Under the pieces are notes generated by a model that was not told where the DNA came from, ran no database searches, and saw only the letters and a list, made by a program, of their open reading frames with translations. Both the position numbers and the translations under genes were made by a program. DNA of 64,000 nt. Origin: Planococcus sp. MSAK28401. GTDB taxonomy: Bacteria > Bacillota > Bacilli > Bacillales_A > Planococcaceae. Position 1 is the first letter of the stretch. Every line of letters begins with the position of its first letter. The stretch is taken from assembly GCF_018283455.1 (NCBI RefSeq), contig NZ_JAAMTH010000001.1, forward strand, positions 3,391,501-3,455,500. Direction: 5' to 3'. Positions 16,227 through 25,209 of this stretch are shown in pieces.

Positions 16227-17696
16227 TTAAACCGGTTCTTCCTGCGCGTCCATTTCCATGCGCGCTTCGCGGTCTTTGAGCTTCTGCATTTCCTCATCGG
16301 TCATGAATTCGACTTTCCAACCGAGGAACGCCATAAGGATGGCGATGATCGGCACCGAGTAATTCAACACCGCGTATGGCGCATAGGCGAATGGATGGAC
16401 CGCAAGCGTCGCCAGGATGAACACGCCGCATGTGTTCCACGGAACGAACGGCGACGTGATTGTCCCGCCGTCTTCCAGTGCACGCGACAAGTTTTTCGAA
16501 TGCAAGCCCTGGTCCTGGTAAGCCCGCGCATACATCCTGCCCGGCAACAGAATCGAAATATACTGTTCAGAAGCCGTGACATTCGTCAAGAACGCGGACG
16601 CCACAGTCGCAGCAATCAAGCTGCCGGCTGTTTTTGCCAGCATCAAGATCTTGGTGACGATCGATTTCAACATGCCTGTATGTTCCAACACGCCGCCAAA
16701 CGTCATGGCGAAAATCGTCAACGAAATCACGAACATCATCGAATCGATGCCGCCTCGATTGAACAAGGAATCGACGACTTCGTTGCCGGACGTGATGACA
16801 TAGCCATCATGCAGCGCATTGACCGCTTCTGCCACCGATCCGCCCTGCACCAAGATGTGGCACAGCCAGCCGAGCACGATGCCGATGCCGAGAGCCGGCA
16901 ATGCCGGCACTTTTTTCATCACCAAGACGATGACCGCCAAAGGCACGAGCAAGAGCCATGGCGAAATGACAAAATTCTCTTCAAGCGACGCCAGGATGGT
17001 ATTGATATTGCCGCTGTCGACCGAGTTTCCGGCAAACTGGCGTCCCAAGAAAAAGTAAGCGCCGAGGGCAATGATCATGCCCGGGATGGTCGTGTAGATC
17101 ATGTGGCGGATGTGGACGAACAAATTGGTGTTGGTAACCCCTGCTGCCAAGTTCGTCGTGTCCGACAGCGGTGACATCTTATCCCCGAAATAAGAACCCG
17201 AGATGACCGCTCCGGCGACCATTGCCGCCGGAATTCCCATACTTGCGCCAATGCCCATGCCGGCGATGCCCACGGTGCCCATCGTCGACCATGAACTGCC
17301 GATTGCACCGGCAACCAGTGCGCAGATCAAACAAATGGTGACGAGGAATAAAGACGGTGTAATGATTTTCAAGCCATAATAAATCATCGTCGCGACGATG
17401 CCTCCGCCGATCCATGAAGCGATGATCATGCCGACCATGATAATGATGACTAAAGCCGGAAGCGCGAGACGGATTCCTTTATAGGCCCCTTCTTCGATCA
17501 TATGCCAGCGGTACCCCAACCGCCAGGCGATAATGACCGCGACGGTCGTGCCAAGAAGCAAGGGAATATGCGGGCTGCCTTCAAAAATGATGATTGTCAC
17601 AGCCATGGCCGCCACCATAAAAATCAGCGGCAGCAAAGCCAGCCAAAAGGGCACTTCAATCTCCTGTTGCTTTGAATGTTTTTTCTCCTCTTTCAT
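16227..17696 (-). CDS. nhaC: Na+/H+ antiporter NhaC
   Basis: A 489-residue antiporter with about 11-12 membrane helices. Family features include GSSWSTMGTVGIAGMGIG, ISGSYFGDKMSPLSDTTNLAAG, and near the C-terminal half TNVTASEQYISILLPGRMY and ALEDGGTITSPFVPWNTCG. It should expel sodium in exchange for protons at the cytoplasmic membrane, for pH and salt tolerance. The ATG at 17696 follows GAGGAC with GGGG further upstream. It is a single-gene unit that ends at a bidirectional terminator. Confidence 0.92.
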   Translation of the reverse strand: MKEEKKHSKQQEIEVPFWLALLPLIFMVAAMAVTIIIFEGSPHIPLLLGTTVAVIIAWRLGYRWHMIEEGAYKGIRLALPALVIIIMVGMIIASWIGGGIVATMIYYGLKIITPSLFLVTICLICALVAGAIGSSWSTMGTVGIAGMGIGASMGIPAAMVAGAVISGSYFGDKMSPLSDTTNLAAGVTNTNLFVHIRHMIYTTIPGMIIALGAYFFLGRQFAGNSVDSGNINTILASLEENFVISPWLLLVPLAVIVLVMKKVPALPALGIGIVLGWLCHILVQGGSVAEAVNALHDGYVITSGNEVVDSLFNRGGIDSMMFVISLTIFAMTFGGVLEHTGMLKSIVTKILMLAKTAGSLIAATVASAFLTNVTASEQYISILLPGRMYARAYQDQGLHSKNLSRALEDGGTITSPFVPWNTCGVFILATLAVHPFAYAPYAVLNYSVPIIAILMAFLGWKVEFMTDEEMQKLKDREARMEMDAQEEPV

Positions 17697-17894
17697 GTCC
17701 TCAAACCCCTTTGTGAAAATGGAATGAATGCTTGTATTTATTTTGCCACTATACTGATTTCAATGCCATATAAACTTTCAGATTAAACCGATTTTTCGGA
17801 ATTCGGAATAGTTCAAAGCAGGATTCTCCTCAGCCCGCCCCGAAGTGTAACCTTATTGCCTAAGCTTCCGGCATCTTGTTGTGGAAAGGGGAAG

Positions 17895-18437
17895 ATGAAC
17901 GTGGGAAAACTGACTGTTTCGATGTATATCACACTCGATGGCGTCATGGAAGAACCGTCATGGACAGCAGCCTATTGGGATGATGAACTCGCCCAGTTTC
18001 AACTGGGCCAGCTTTACAATAACGATGCCTTGCTGCTCGGGCGCGTCACGTATGACGGGTTCGCTGCCACTTGGCCGACCGCTGAAGATGAACATGGCTT
18101 TGCGGACCGGATGAACGAAATCCCGAAATATGTCGTGTCGCACACGCTCAAGCGGACCGAGTGGAATGCGCGCCTGATCAATCACGATTTCGTCGATGAA
18201 ATCAAACGGCTGAAGAAAACCGGCCAACGCTTGCTTGTCTACGGCAGCGCCGAGCTCATCGACACCTTGATCGAACATGATTTGGTCGACGAATTGCATT
18301 TGATGACCTTTCCGCTGCTATTGGGCGAAGGAAAAAAACTGTTTCGCGACGGCGTATCGCCCAAAGCATTCAAATTGCTGAAAAACTTTTCGACCGACCA
18401 AGGCGTTTTGATCGCCAATTACGCGCCTGAACGGTAA
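17895..18437 (+). CDS. Dihydrofolate reductase-fold protein (RibD C-terminal-like)
   Basis: A 180-residue protein of the RibD_C/DHFR-like group common in Bacillales. It starts LTVSMYITLDGVMEEP, then has LLGRVTYDGFAATWPT, KYVVSHTL and LLVYGSAELIDTLIEHDLVDELHLMTFPLLLGEGKKLF, which are the NADPH and fold signatures. These proteins are rarely proven folate reductases. The ATG at 17895 lies close behind AAAGGGGAAG; a GTG two codons later (17901) has better spacing and is a fair alternative. Confidence 0.85.
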   Translation: MNVGKLTVSMYITLDGVMEEPSWTAAYWDDELAQFQLGQLYNNDALLLGRVTYDGFAATWPTAEDEHGFADRMNEIPKYVVSHTLKRTEWNARLINHDFVDEIKRLKKTGQRLLVYGSAELIDTLIEHDLVDELHLMTFPLLLGEGKKLFRDGVSPKAFKLLKNFSTDQGVLIANYAPER

Positions 18438-18544
18438 TGAAGATGTTTTAAAAACAAATGAGCGTGACCGTCTCCCTTTTGGGGAAAGAAGAAATGAGGC
18501 CGCCTCGCACTTATGGCCATCCCGGAAGGAGCTGCCGTCTTGCG

Positions 18545-19891
18545 ATGACAGAAAATGAAATTACTTTAGCGTTGATCCAATCATTGAAAGACGGTCGGAC
18601 GCAAGACTTCCAGCACATACTCGATGAGCTGCAGCCTTATGATATCGCCGTCCAATACCGCCATTTGCCCGAAAAGCACCGTGAACGCTTCCTGCTTCAT
18701 CTGACGGTCCGCCAACTGACCGAACTCATGCAGGAGCTTCACCGGAACGACCAGGTCCGTTTGCTTGAGCGAATGTCCGTCGACCAATCGACCAAAGTGC
18801 TCGACTTGATGGACAATGACGATCTCGTCTCCCTCTTGTCCGATCTGGAACCGACGATGATCGAAGAGCTCCTGTCGCGCATGAATCGCGAAGAATCTTC
18901 CTATATCCAAAAGACCATGAATTATCCGCCTGAAACAGCGGGACGCATCATGAACAATCGTTACGTCTGGATTCCGCGCCATTACACAATCCGTGAAGCG
19001 ATCGATAAAATCCGCGATTTTGCGGAAATTGCCGAGTACTTGAACTACTTATATGTCGTCGACGAAAACAAGAAACTGCTTGGGGTCGTTTCCTATAAAG
19101 ATTTGATTCTCGGCGAACTCGATGAACAAATTGACGATGTCATGTATACACGCGTCGTCAAAGTCGATGCCTTGACCGACCAGGAAATCGCCGCAGACAT
19201 AATCGGCCGCTACGATTTCATTACTTTGCCGGTCGTCGATACAGAAAACCGGCTGCTCGGCATCATCACGGTTGATGATGTCATTGATGTCGTGTTGCAG
19301 GAAGCGAATGAAGACATCGAAAAGCTTTCCGCATCCGGTAAATCCATCGACTTCCAGACTCCCCCTTTTGTCGCGGCTTACCGCCGTTTGCCTTGGCTGA
19401 TTTTGCTCTTATTTATCGGGCTCATTTCCGGCGGCATTATCAGCCGCTTTGAAGACACCTTGCAGACGGTTGTCGCCTTGGCGTTCTTCATGCCCATGAT
19501 TGCCGGCATGACCGGTAATACAGGCACCCAGTCGCTCGCGGTCGTCGTACGCGGCCTGGTCGCCCAGCAGCCCGACAAAAAAGGCACATTCAAGCTCATC
19601 TTGCGTGAATTATGGGTCGGCATCATCATCGGCGTCACCTGTGCCGTGTTGATTTTGCTCATCGCCTATATCTGGCAAGGCAGCCTGGTGCTCGGGCTCG
19701 TTGTCGGAAGTTCATTGCTGTTGACCTTGATCATCGGGACGCTCGCCGGCACCATCATTCCGCTCATCTTGTACCGTTTGAAAATAGACCCTGCGGTCGC
19801 ATCAGGGCCGCTGATCACGACCATCAATGATATATTCTCTTTGCTCATTTATTTCGGGCTTGCTTCGCTGTTCATCTCTCGTTTGATGTGA
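18545..19891 (+). CDS. mgtE: Magnesium transporter MgtE
   Basis: A 448-residue Mg2+ channel, the usual length. An N-terminal MgtE_N helical domain (about residues 10-130) is followed by two CBS domains (about 135-255, with ITLPVVDTENRLLGIITVDDVIDV) that sense cytosolic Mg2+, then a plug helix and five membrane helices carrying GMTGNTGTQSLAVVVRGL, the pore signature. The ATG at 18545 has AAGGAG about a dozen bases upstream; earlier in-frame codons give no family similarity. I see no M-box riboswitch in the roughly 100 bases upstream. Confidence 0.92.
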   Translation: MTENEITLALIQSLKDGRTQDFQHILDELQPYDIAVQYRHLPEKHRERFLLHLTVRQLTELMQELHRNDQVRLLERMSVDQSTKVLDLMDNDDLVSLLSDLEPTMIEELLSRMNREESSYIQKTMNYPPETAGRIMNNRYVWIPRHYTIREAIDKIRDFAEIAEYLNYLYVVDENKKLLGVVSYKDLILGELDEQIDDVMYTRVVKVDALTDQEIAADIIGRYDFITLPVVDTENRLLGIITVDDVIDVVLQEANEDIEKLSASGKSIDFQTPPFVAAYRRLPWLILLLFIGLISGGIISRFEDTLQTVVALAFFMPMIAGMTGNTGTQSLAVVVRGLVAQQPDKKGTFKLILRELWVGIIIGVTCAVLILLIAYIWQGSLVLGLVVGSSLLLTLIIGTLAGTIIPLILYRLKIDPAVASGPLITTINDIFSLLIYFGLASLFISRLM

Positions 19892-19957
19892 ACAGTGTTT
19901 TTTTGAGCTGTTTTCTTTATTCCGAGTAATCAACTATGTATAATAAGGAGAAACTTT

Positions 19958-19981
19958 ATGCAAGTATATTCTCCTGCCTAA
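19958..19981 (+). other. Possible 7-codon upstream ORF in the DUF4395 gene leader
   Basis: ATG at 19958 follows AAGGAG at ideal spacing and encodes MQVYSPA before a stop. A small hairpin (CGGCT/AGCCG) follows, then the ribosome site of the main gene. It may be translated, but there is no proof of a regulatory role. Confidence 0.25.
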
Positions 19982-20031
19982 ACGGCTTGTTTCAGAGCCG
20001 CTCGGCCATAAAAAACTCGGAGGGATTCACT

Positions 20032-20445
20032 ATGACCATTCCTAAACCGCTCGTCCAGCTCAATCAAGCCTTTCTTGTCGCCACGGTATTAGCAGGTCTC
20101 ATCGTTCATCCGCTGATCCTGCTCGTGCCTTTCGCCATTGGAACCGTCACCTTGATCACCAAGAAAAACCCGCTGATCGCATTCGGCCGCCGCTTTTTGC
20201 CGAATCCCCCTAACAGTTATCTGCAGGAAGACCGCGACCAGCAATTGTTCAACCAATGGATCGCCACTGTCTGTCTCGGGCTTGCCCTCTTGTTTTTCGC
20301 AACAGGCCTGCCGATTGTTGCCACCGTCTTTGGCGCTATGGTCATTGTCGCAGCCGGCGTTGCGCTCATGGGCTATTGCATCGGCTGCACCGTCCGCTAT
20401 CAGCTGATGATGTGGAAACACCGCCGGACAAAAACGGATTATTGA
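20032..20445 (+). CDS. DUF4395 membrane protein
   Basis: A 137-residue protein with four hydrophobic segments and the family hallmark GYCIGCTVRYQLMMW near the C terminus; the CIGC pair resembles a redox CxxC. It begins IPKPLVQLNQAFLV. The ATG at 20032 follows GGAGGG; in-frame codons further upstream have no similarity. DUF4395 proteins often occur near thioredoxin-like or rhodanese genes; none is present here. Function unknown. Confidence 0.82.
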   Translation: MTIPKPLVQLNQAFLVATVLAGLIVHPLILLVPFAIGTVTLITKKNPLIAFGRRFLPNPPNSYLQEDRDQQLFNQWIATVCLGLALLFFATGLPIVATVFGAMVIVAAGVALMGYCIGCTVRYQLMMWKHRRTKTDY

Positions 20446-20461
20446 TCGCTTTTTATAGAGT

Positions 20462-20693
20462 TTTGAAGAAGTCTAGTGACCACTAAAAATTAAAATGGAA
20501 ATTACTTTTTCTACATTTAAAAATCAATGTTCTCTCTAAGTATTTGGAGAAGCGTTCGCTCGACTCCTGTGGGACTAGCGGGTTTGAGAGACCCCGCAGG
20601 GAGCATAGCGAACGAGGAGGCTCGATTCCCGCCCCACGGAAAGCGAGCGATAAGCTTCGGAAAATACGATTTTCTACTTTTCTCGACAAACTG
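20462..20693 (+). repeat. Dispersed intergenic repeat, copy 2
   Basis: Same element and orientation as copy 1. It shares TTGAAGAAGTCTA at the left end, the stretch from TCAATGTTCTCTCTAAG through GCGTTCGCTCGACTCC almost base for base, and GAGCGATAAGCTTCGGAAAATACGA at the right end in two blocks. The centre differs from the other copies (GGGACTAGCGGGTTTGAG in place of GGATCAGCGAGACGACC). It lies between convergent genes and abuts the proA terminator; no second terminator is seen on its left side. Confidence 0.85.
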
Positions 20694-20694
20694 T

Positions 20695-20727
20695 AAAAAA
20701 GCGGAGACCGCAGTCTCCGCTTTTTTT
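20695..20727 (-). terminator. Terminator of proBA
   Basis: Perfect stem GCGGAGAC / GTCTCCGC with A/T runs on both sides, overlapping the proA stop codon. Confidence 0.85.
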
Positions 20728-22003
20728 ATTTTGTTTGGCCGTTGCCTTTAATGATGTATTTCGTTGAAGTCAGTGCCGGCAAGCCCATCGGCCCACGCGC
20801 GTGGAGCTTTTGCGTGCTGATGCCGATTTCGGCGCCGAAGCCGAATTCAAAGCCGTCCGTGAAGCGCGTCGATGCGTTATGATAAACCGCTGCTGCATCC
20901 ACTTCCGTGAAGAATTGCTGGACGCTTTCCGCATGTTCCGAAATGATCGCCTCGGAATGCTTCGTGCCATACTGGTTGATATGCTTGACCACTTCATCCA
21001 CGCTTCCTACCGTTTTCAGTGCGAGTTCATAAGCCAAGTATTCAGTGCCCCAATCGGCTTCTTCCGCCGGGATGATGCCGCTGCCTGATTGCTGCGCCTT
21101 TTCATCGCCGTGGATTTTCACCTCTTTTGCCTGAAGCGCTGAAATCAGTTCCGGCAGATGCTGCTCAGCCCATTTCTCGTGGACGAGGATGGTTTCGCAG
21201 GAGTTGCAGACCGATGGACGCTGTGTTTTCGCGTTCAACGCGATATCGATGGCCATGTCCTTGTCCGCCGTCTCGTCGATATAGACGTGGCAATTGCCTG
21301 CGCCGGTTTCAAGTACCGGCACTGTAGAATTCTGGACGACCGTCTTGATTAAGTTGGCGCCGCCACGCGGAATCAACACATCCAAATAATCGTTCAGCTT
21401 GAACATGGCAGATGCCGCTTCCCGGCTCGTATCTTCAAGTAATTGCACGGAATCCACCGGCAAATCGCTTTGTTCAAGTGCGCGGTGAATGACCGAAACG
21501 ATGGCGGTGTTCGAGTAGATCGCTGTCGAACTGCCACGCAGGACAACGGCATTGCCGGTTTTCAAGCAAAGGCTCGACGCATCTACCGTGACGTTCGGGC
21601 GGGCTTCGTAAATCATGCCCACCACGCCAAGCGGTACGCGTACTTTCGTCATATCGAGGCCGTTCGGCTGCTGCCAATGCTCGAGCACTTCACCGACCGG
21701 ATCGGTGAGTTTGGTCAATTGGATCAGCGCATCCGCCATATCCGCCAAGCGCCCTTCATCAAGCTTGAGACGGTCGACGAGCGATTCGCTCATGCCGTTT
21801 GCGCGCCCCGCTTCAATATCTTTCAGGTTTTCTTTTAGAATGAAAGCTTTTTCAGCCATTAGCTGCTGAGAGATGAGTTCTAATGCTTTATTTTTCAGGG
21901 TGGTGTCGGCTTTTGCGAGTTCTCCCGCTGCCGCTTTCGCTTTTTTCGCTTTCTGTACCAGTTCTGTCTCCAAAGTTGCTTCCTTTTGAAGAACTTCTGT
22001 CAT
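20726..22003 (-). CDS. proA: Glutamate-5-semialdehyde dehydrogenase (gamma-glutamyl phosphate reductase)
   Basis: A 425-residue ProA that reduces gamma-glutamyl phosphate with NADPH, the second step of proline synthesis. The catalytic Cys lies in [16 protein letters not shown] (about residue 263), and [32 protein letters not shown] and [18 protein letters not shown] are family blocks. The ATG at 22003 follows AAAGGAG. It lies 29 bases downstream of proB, in one operon. Confidence 0.95.
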   Translation of the reverse strand: MTEVLQKEATLETELVQKAKKAKAAAGELAKADTTLKNKALELISQQLMAEKAFILKENLKDIEAGRANGMSESLVDRLKLDEGRLADMADALIQLTKLTDPVGEVLEHWQQPNGLDMTKVRVPLGVVGMIYEARPNVTVDASSLCLKTGNAVVLRGSSTAIYSNTAIVSVIHRALEQSDLPVDSVQLLEDTSREAASAMFKLNDYLDVLIPRGGANLIKTVVQNSTVPVLETGAGNCHVYIDETADKDMAIDIALNAKTQRPSVCNSCETILVHEKWAEQHLPELISALQAKEVKIHGDEKAQQSGSGIIPAEEADWGTEYLAYELALKTVGSVDEVVKHINQYGTKHSEAIISEHAESVQQFFTEVDAAAVYHNASTRFTDGFEFGFGAEIGISTQKLHARGPMGLPALTSTKYIIKGNGQTK

Positions 22004-22032
22004 CCAATCTTCTCCTTTCGAATTTCCGTACC

Positions 22033-22803
22033 TTACGCTAATTCTTTAACGGGTTTTGCAATATATGTCCCATCGCCGTTTCCGTTCATGATCTCAACCA
22101 ATTTTCCACTGCCTTCTCCTGTGCCGATAAATACATCGACGCCGAAGTTATGGGCTGTTTTCGCGGCTTCCACTTTCGTCTTCATGCCGCCTGTCCCAAC
22201 ATCCGATCCAGCACCGGATGCGGCTTCCATCAACTCATCAGGAATATCCTTCAGATGGGTATATCGTTCAGCCGATGGATTGGTCTTCGGATTATCTGCG
22301 TAAATGCCGTTGATGTCCGTCAAAATGATCAATTGATCAGCACGGACAAGCCCGCTGACAAGGGCCGATAGCATATCGTTGTCGCCGAAAGTCAATTCCT
22401 CAACCGCTACCGAATCGTTTTCGTTGATGACCGGCATCATGCCGCGCTCCAATAATTTCGAAATGGTGTCGTCCGCTTTTTGGTACAAGTCTTTCGTTAA
22501 CAATAATTGGGCGGAGACGATATCGAAGTTTTTGAATTCTGTCGCGTACGCTTGTGCGAGCAGGCTTTGCCCGACGGCTGCCGCCGATTGTTTGTCGACT
22601 ACTGTATCCGGGCGCGATAAATACCCCATGCTTGTGCATCCGGCTGCAACTGCGCCAGATGAGATCAAGATGACGTCATGGCCTTCTTCTTTCAAACGGG
22701 CCAACGCCCCGACGTGTTCGCGCAACTTGGTGATGGACAATTTACCGTGGCTGTCCGTCAATGAGCTGCTTCCTATTTTCACTACTATTCTTTTCTTTTC
22801 CAT
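22033..22803 (-). CDS. proB: Glutamate 5-kinase, short form without PUA domain
   Basis: A 256-residue amino acid kinase that phosphorylates glutamate for proline synthesis. It opens [13 protein letters not shown] and contains [43 protein letters not shown] and [23 protein letters not shown]. subtilis ProB carries an extra C-terminal PUA domain of about 100 residues; this protein stops after the kinase fold. The ATG at 22803 follows GGTGGTGA; a GTG five codons earlier is less well placed. A good promoter lies about 130 bases upstream. Confidence 0.93.
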   Translation of the reverse strand: MEKKRIVVKIGSSSLTDSHGKLSITKLREHVGALARLKEEGHDVILISSGAVAAGCTSMGYLSRPDTVVDKQSAAAVGQSLLAQAYATEFKNFDIVSAQLLLTKDLYQKADDTISKLLERGMMPVINENDSVAVEELTFGDNDMLSALVSGLVRADQLIILTDINGIYADNPKTNPSAERYTHLKDIPDELMEAASGAGSDVGTGGMKTKVEAAKTAHNFGVDVFIGTGEGSGKLVEIMNGNGDGTYIAKPVKELA

Positions 22804-22928
22804 TGTTACAGTCACCACCCGATTTTGATTATTTAATGAGCTCTCCCATTACGATCAAAAGCGGAAGAACCCGGTCTCCGTAAAACGCTTTACAATGGCT
22901 GACTTAGTGTCGTCTGATAATAAGAATT

Positions 22929-22957
22929 ATTATGCAATTAAATGCATTTTAAGTCAA
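22929..22957 (-). promoter_or_regulatory. Sigma-A promoter of proBA
   Basis: On the minus strand TTGACT (22952-22957), a 17-base spacer, then CATAAT (22929-22934). The roughly 115-base leader shows no T-box. Confidence 0.7.
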
Positions 22958-23051
22958 CTATTAATTTCATAAATACTTATATAACGGTTATCGAAACAAT
23001 AAAACTTGCATATTTATGAATATTTATTCAAAATGCATGTTTCATTATAAA

Positions 23052-23222
23052 TCATTTCCAGTTCCGGAGATGGCGGATGCGTATTCTTCGCCGGCCGTGA
23101 ATTCCAACCGGCAGCTGATCGCCTGCAACACGCCAGTCACAAGTGGCAAGTGTAACATAACCAGAGGGTATTTCAAGTTCAGGGAGGGGATTTCGCCTTA
23201 TGTAAGGGCTTTCATTTTGTAT
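23052..23222 (+). other. Unassigned GC-richer structured block between proBA and the HAAS gene
   Basis: In an otherwise AT-rich 525 bp gap this block holds a hairpin GCCGG/CCGGC at 23090-23112, an imperfect GCCA/TGGC stem at about 23131-23149 and a terminal stem CCTTA/TAAGG at 23196-23207 followed by TTTCATTTT. It has a weak TATAAA upstream. It could be a small RNA or a decayed leader; I cannot match it to a family. Confidence 0.25.
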
Positions 23223-23256
23223 ATAAAGTAGGTATAAAGTATTATTTAGGAATCAA

Positions 23257-23288
23257 CAAAAGCCCATACCACAAGGGATACGGGCAAA
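23257..23288 (-). terminator. Terminator of the HAAS-domain gene
   Basis: On the minus strand GCCCGTATCC pairs imperfectly with GGTATGGGC and is followed by TTTTG. Confidence 0.6.
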
Positions 23289-23328
23289 ACGCGCACAAGT
23301 GTTGCTATTTCATTCTAAAGTACCACAT

Positions 23329-24366
23329 TCAATGCGGCGGCGTTTCCACTGGCTGGCGCCGCTTGCCCGCTCGCCGATACCCTTGAATAACATCACTTAA
23401 AGTCCCGAAGATCATCATTACCAAGATAGCGCTAAAAATCCAGGTCAGGGCATTGGTTCCGCCGAATGTCTCGGTGAGGAATTGGCGAAATTCCGGATTG
23501 AGCAATTGAGAATTGGTGAAGATTAAGATGAATACGAGCACGGAAACCGTTTGCACCGCAGCGTTGAATGTGGCCAGTCGATAATTCCAATAGCCTGCGC
23601 GCCATTGCCAGATGGCAAGCGACAATTCCAGCACGATGACGAGTGCAATGAATGGCCAATAGGACACCAGCACATCTTGGTTGAATACCGCCATTTGAAA
23701 GCGCAAGCCTTCCCCATCGTCAGTGTAAATGCCGAGCACTTTATCGGCATTGAAATAGACCGTTGTCCAGATGACCATCCAAATCAAGCTGCCGAAGACC
23801 TGGCTTTTCGCCACTTTCGCTTCGACCGGCTCGAGCAGCGCCTCCTGCCCTCCCCATTCTTTCAAGTCATCAGGCGTCCATTCTTCCATTGTTAGCCCAA
23901 GCGGCGTCTCTACGCCCGATTTATCCGCCCAGTCCATCACGGCAACGACGAGTGTGACCCAGAACAAAGTCTGCATAATGGTATTGAAAATCGCGCCGAT
24001 GATATTGCCAATCAATGAAACGAGCACCGAGACGAGTGTCTCGTCCTGACCGACTCCCGAAATAATTCCGACGATGGTCACGACGATGAGCGTAATCAGG
24101 ACAGCCAGCGGAATAACCAGCCGCAGCAAGCGGACGTACAAGTCGAAATAGCGCGGGCCAATCAAGTAACGCCTCACTTTGCCGTAATGCTCCGCCATCA
24201 GTGCTGGATGGCCGAATTCCTGAAGGACGGCCCGTTCTTCGCTTTCGCTACTGTCTGCCGTGAGCCGTTCAGACAATTTGCTTCTCAGGTCCTTTTCCGC
24301 TTCCTGCCGTTTGTCTTGCGGCAGCCGTTCGAGCACTTGCCGGATGTACCGTTCACTTAGCTTCAT
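23329..24366 (-). CDS. Multispanning membrane protein with N-terminal HAAS-like domain
   Basis: A 345-residue protein. The first 80 residues (LSERYIRQVLERLPQDKRQEAEKDLRSKL, then LQEFGHPALMAEHYGKV) match the helical HAAS/DUF1700-type domain found in Bacillales membrane and PadR-linked proteins. About seven membrane segments follow. A conserved acidic stretch LGLTMEEWTPDDLKEWGG lies between segments 2 and 3. The ATG at 24366 follows AAAGGAGA; a GTG two codons earlier is too near the ribosome site. No PadR gene is adjacent. Function unknown. Confidence 0.7.
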   Translation of the reverse strand: MKLSERYIRQVLERLPQDKRQEAEKDLRSKLSERLTADSSESEERAVLQEFGHPALMAEHYGKVRRYLIGPRYFDLYVRLLRLVIPLAVLITLIVVTIVGIISGVGQDETLVSVLVSLIGNIIGAIFNTIMQTLFWVTLVVAVMDWADKSGVETPLGLTMEEWTPDDLKEWGGQEALLEPVEAKVAKSQVFGSLIWMVIWTTVYFNADKVLGIYTDDGEGLRFQMAVFNQDVLVSYWPFIALVIVLELSLAIWQWRAGYWNYRLATFNAAVQTVSVLVFILIFTNSQLLNPEFRQFLTETFGGTNALTWIFSAILVMMIFGTLSDVIQGYRRAGKRRQPVETPPH

Positions 24367-24487
24367 GACCACATCTCCTTTTGGGTCAGCCTGTTATTAG
24401 CTCTATCATGAAGGATTTTTCTGGAAAACACAATATAATAATCTAATTATTCAGATAACTAGTTATTTTCGATTGTTGTGCCTATGG

Positions 24488-24521
24488 CAAAATCCGGCTG
24501 TCGAATCATCAACAGCCGGAT
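24488..24521 (-). terminator. Terminator of the phosphatase-lipoprotein operon
   Basis: Perfect 10 bp stem ATCCGGCTGT / ACAGCCGGAT followed on the minus strand by TTTTG. Confidence 0.85.
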
Positions 24522-24551
24522 CTCCATTTCTTCTATAGAAAACACTTTTCA

Positions 24552-25187
24552 TCAATTGAGCTTGATGGTGATGGTTTGTGCGGGTGCAAGCAGCTCTCCG
24601 TCCGCAGCAAATAGCTTGCTGGTGGTCAATTTAATCTCCTGCGCCCCACCTTTCACAATAAAGCCGACATTCCCTGATTTTACTTCTCCAGGTTTCAGCC
24701 CTTCATTCAACGACTCCAAATACACATCGTCTTCCCAAGTCTTCACTTCGCCGCTTTCTGTCTCAATCAATGCGACCGGCGCAAAATTCACTTTTTCACT
24801 CGCGCCATTGTTGATTTCAACAAAGAACTTTGCCAGCTCGAACTCCTGGTCATGCGTGTAGGAATGGTAAAAATCGATTAGGCTATAATCCGGCGTGTAA
24901 TGCAGCAGCTTCGTTTCGTGGATGGTCAGCTCGATATCGCCAATCTGCATCGTCTGAGGCTCCATATTGGCCGCCAATAGCTCCAATCCGCCTTTCACAT
25001 CACGTACTTGCTGGCCAGGCTCCTGCAACCGGCGGTCATCGCTCACTTGCGGGCTGAGGACATATTGTTCCGTGTACGCGGGCGCTTCCGCTAAAGACGC
25101 CGCAGTTGCCGTGCCTTGCGCTGTCTCGTTCTGGCAGCCCCATAATAATGCCAAAGGGACGAGCAGCCACGCTAATCTCGCTTTCAT
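24552..25187 (-). CDS. Secreted lipoprotein with an immunoglobulin-like (DUF4352-like) domain
   Basis: A 211-residue lipoprotein: signal WLLVPLALLWGC with the lipid Cys at residue 18, then a beta-rich domain containing IELTIHETKLLHYT, ELAKFFVEINNGASEKVNFAPVAL and LKPGEVKSGNVGFIVKGG, which resembles the DUF4352 fold of extracellular proteins. The ATG at 25187 follows CAGGGAG. It begins 22 bases after the alkaline phosphatase gene with no terminator between, so it is probably co-expressed under phosphate starvation. Role unknown. Confidence 0.7.
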   Translation of the reverse strand: MKARLAWLLVPLALLWGCQNETAQGTATAASLAEAPAYTEQYVLSPQVSDDRRLQEPGQQVRDVKGGLELLAANMEPQTMQIGDIELTIHETKLLHYTPDYSLIDFYHSYTHDQEFELAKFFVEINNGASEKVNFAPVALIETESGEVKTWEDDVYLESLNEGLKPGEVKSGNVGFIVKGGAQEIKLTTSKLFAADGELLAPAQTITIKLN

Positions 25188-25209
25188 CCAATCCGCTCCC
25201 TGCTATCGT

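Noticed and set aside
16218-17174. Long plus-strand frame (318 codons) across nhaC
   Set aside because: It is antisense to a clear NhaC gene; composition is His/Arg/Gln-rich as expected of a shadow frame.
18438-18544. M-box magnesium riboswitch before mgtE
   Set aside because: The short leader lacks the conserved M-box segments.
22804-22930. T-box before proBA
   Set aside because: The leader is only about 115 bases and lacks the GGGTGGTACCGCG-type antiterminator sequence.
23060-23130. Possible fluoride-type riboswitch (GGAGATGG ... GCTGATCGCCTGC)
   Set aside because: The pseudoknot pairing does not hold cleanly, P1 is only four base pairs, and no fluoride exporter or other plus-strand gene follows.
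23016-23231. A 71-codon plus-strand open frame in the proBA gap
   Set aside because: No ribosome site, no recognisable protein pattern, and it overlaps a structured GC-rich block.
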